Below are positions 5,526 through 6,453 of a stretch of 6,453 nucleotides of DNA, piece by piece. This DNA comes from JALZAA01 sp035316025 (GTDB lineage: Bacteria; Actinomycetota; Acidimicrobiia; IMCC26256; JACDBD01), in NCBI GenBank assembly GCA_035316025.1, contig DATFXL010000140.1:1-6453 (forward strand). The letters run 5' to 3'. The notes under the pieces were generated by a model. The model saw nothing but the letters and a program-made list of their open reading frames with translations, was not told where the DNA came from and searched no databases. How positions within the stretch are numbered: the stretch's first letter is position 1; each line of letters begins with the position of its first letter. The translations under genes and the position numbers were made by a program.

Positions 5526-6230
5526 ATGGGTCGACGGGTGTTCGTCACCGGGGGAACAGGGGCGTTGGGCACCGCGGTGACGCGCCGAATGCTCGAAGAC
5601 GGTTGTCAGGTGGCCGTCACCTGCCGGAACGACGGGCAGGTCAGGGAGCTCAGGGACGCTCTCGGCGATCTGGACGCCGCCCCAGTCGTCATCGAAGCCG
5701 ATGTCACCGATGAGGACTCCTTCGGTGGAGCGTTGGCGGAGTTCCACCGGCAGCTCGGCTCGGTCGAGGCGCTGGTTCATCTGGTCGGCGCCTGGCATGG
5801 GGGAGAGCTGGTGCAGGACCAGTCGTCCGAGACTTGGAGGCGTGTCACCGACCTCAACCTGACGTCGGCGTTCCTCACCTCGCACGCCGTGCTGCCCGAG
5901 ATGCTCGACGGGGGCTGGGGTCGCCTGGTCATGGTGTCGAGTCGTACGGCGAGGGAAGGCCGCAACGGCCAATCCGCATACGCAGTGGCCAAGGAGGGTG
6001 TTGCGACACTGGCGGAGGTGATCGCAGACGAGTGCTGCGGGACCGGTGTCACGGCCAACACCATTGCGCCCTCGGTGCTTGACACCCCGGCCAACCGCCG
6101 CGCCATGCCGTCGGCCGACTTCACTCGCTGGGTGCAACCGGACGTCGCCGCGGCCATGGTCGCCTTCCTGGTCTCCGAGGAGGCCGGCACGTTGCGCGGC
6201 GCGTGGCTGCCCGTATTCGGGTCCGTCTGA
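5526..6230 (+). CDS. Short-chain dehydrogenase/reductase with dihydropteridine-reductase-like C-terminal half
   Basis: Classical SDR of 234 residues, slightly short for the family (about 250). The nucleotide-binding motif is TGGTGALG at 8-15. The usual NNAG is replaced by HLVG (85-88), followed by AW. The catalytic residues are all present: Asn111 in DLNLTSAF, Ser139 in MVSSRTA, Tyr152 and Lys156 in YAVAK. From about residue 176 the sequence ANTIAPSVLDTPANRRAMP, then ADFTRW, recalls the corresponding segment of eukaryotic quinonoid dihydropteridine reductase (LDTPMNRKSMPEADFSSW, from memory), so it may belong to a QDPR-like branch. Unlike that enzyme, it keeps the catalytic serine. Start ATG 5526 is supported by GGAG 7 bases ahead; the in-frame extension to 5424 is Arg/Ser-rich and unsupported. 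It is divergent from the epimerase and converges with a TetR-type gene. Substrate is unknown; no pterin or aromatic-hydroxylase gene is visible nearby. Confidence 0.93.
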   Translation: MGRRVFVTGGTGALGTAVTRRMLEDGCQVAVTCRNDGQVRELRDALGDLDAAPVVIEADVTDEDSFGGALAEFHRQLGSVEALVHLVGAWHGGELVQDQSSETWRRVTDLNLTSAFLTSHAVLPEMLDGGWGRLVMVSSRTAREGRNGQSAYAVAKEGVATLAEVIADECCGTGVTANTIAPSVLDTPANRRAMPSADFTRWVQPDVAAAMVAFLVSEEAGTLRGAWLPVFGSV

Positions 6231-6236
6231 CGAAGA

Positions 6237-6256
6237 CGTGGCGCCGCCGCGCCGTG
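6237..6256. terminator. Hairpin between convergent SDR and regulator genes
   Basis: GGCGC (6240-6244) and GCGCC (6249-6253) pair perfectly around CGCC; two G-T wobbles and a C-G pair extend the stem to about 8 base pairs. It sits inside the 30-base gap between the two facing stop codons. No T-run follows, so it is a candidate bidirectional terminator by position only. Confidence 0.35.
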
Positions 6257-6260
6257 CTCC

Positions 6261-6453
6261 TCAGCGGCGGACGGACGACGAGTCGGAAGGTCGCTCTCGA
6301 GCACCGTGCCTCGCCCGCGGCTTCCCGGAGGCGAAGGCGTTGAACACCAGGTCCAACTGTCGCCGCCGGGCCGCCGCGCCGACCAGGTGGGGCGTCACGT
6401 GCGCCATCTGCATGTAGCCCACGTAGACGTCGTACAGGACCACCGCACGATCG
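6261..6453 (-). CDS. C-terminal fragment of a probable TetR-family transcriptional regulator
   Basis: The gene enters from the right edge; only the last 63 residues before the TGA at 6263-6261 are visible, so the N-terminal DNA-binding domain cannot be checked. The segment RAVVLYDVYVGYMQMAHVTP followed by AARRRQLDLVFNAFA resembles the last two helices of TetR-type ligand-binding domains, where an aliphatic-Tyr-x-x-Tyr-x-Gly helix precedes a short loop and a final amphipathic helix. The tail after about 6335 (PRARHGARERPSDSSSVRR) is polar, basic and probably disordered. Facing the SDR tail to tail, it might control that gene or another outside the window. Coding is well supported; the family call is a reading of a weakly conserved domain. 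Confidence 0.6.
   Translation of the reverse strand, partial: DRAVVLYDVYVGYMQMAHVTPHLVGAAARRRQLDLVFNAFASGKPRARHGARERPSDSSSVRR

Noticed and set aside
1..6453. Mobile element, CRISPR array, phage, toxin-antitoxin or defence module
   Set aside because: I looked for transposase or integrase motifs, terminal inverted repeats, evenly spaced direct repeats and small overlapping gene pairs, and found none. Base composition is uniform across the window, with no sign of a transferred island.

Overview
The window is GC-rich chromosomal DNA, roughly two-thirds G+C, with strong G/C preference at third codon positions. It is densely packed with ordinary-looking genes. A wax ester/triacylglycerol synthase (WS/DGAT), a DUF1269-type protein, several small conserved-looking proteins of unknown function and a TetR-type regulator end together suggest an actinomycete or a related uncultured actinobacterial lineage. 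This is inferred from gene content and composition; there is no rRNA or marker gene to confirm it.

Layout from left to right: (1) minus strand, a two-gene unit transcribed leftward: a YajO-like aldo/keto reductase (1313 to 333), then after an 11-base gap a protein of unknown function that runs off the left edge (321 to 1). (2) A 163-base divergent spacer containing the reductase's polypurine leader. (3) Plus strand: a small unknown protein of 87 residues (1477-1740), a spacer with two tandem hairpins (1743-1789), then the complete WS/DGAT (1826-3235). (4) Minus strand: a DUF1269-like glycine-zipper protein (3750-3256), a five-helix membrane protein (4389-3853) and an extended SDR / NAD-dependent epimerase (5337-4402). 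The epimerase and membrane protein are 12 bases apart and probably cotranscribed; the DUF1269 gene lies about 100 bases further downstream with its own strong ribosome binding site. (5) A 188-base divergent spacer with a perfect 15-base palindrome. (6) Plus strand: a classical SDR (5526-6230) whose C-terminal half recalls dihydropteridine reductases. (7) Minus strand: the C-terminal end of a probable TetR-family regulator (6453-6261), entering from the right edge and converging on the SDR.

The genes do not form one recognisable pathway. WS/DGAT points to neutral-lipid storage, the epimerase to nucleotide-sugar metabolism, and the aldo/keto reductase and SDR to general NAD(P)-dependent redox chemistry. 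I found no CRISPR array, insertion sequence, tRNA, rRNA, phage gene or defence-type module, and no stretch above 300 bases lacks a gene. I do not see evidence for a previously undescribed multi-gene system. The most useful leads are the QDPR-like signature in the SDR, the orphan small gene with hairpins ahead of WS/DGAT, and the palindrome between the divergent SDR genes.
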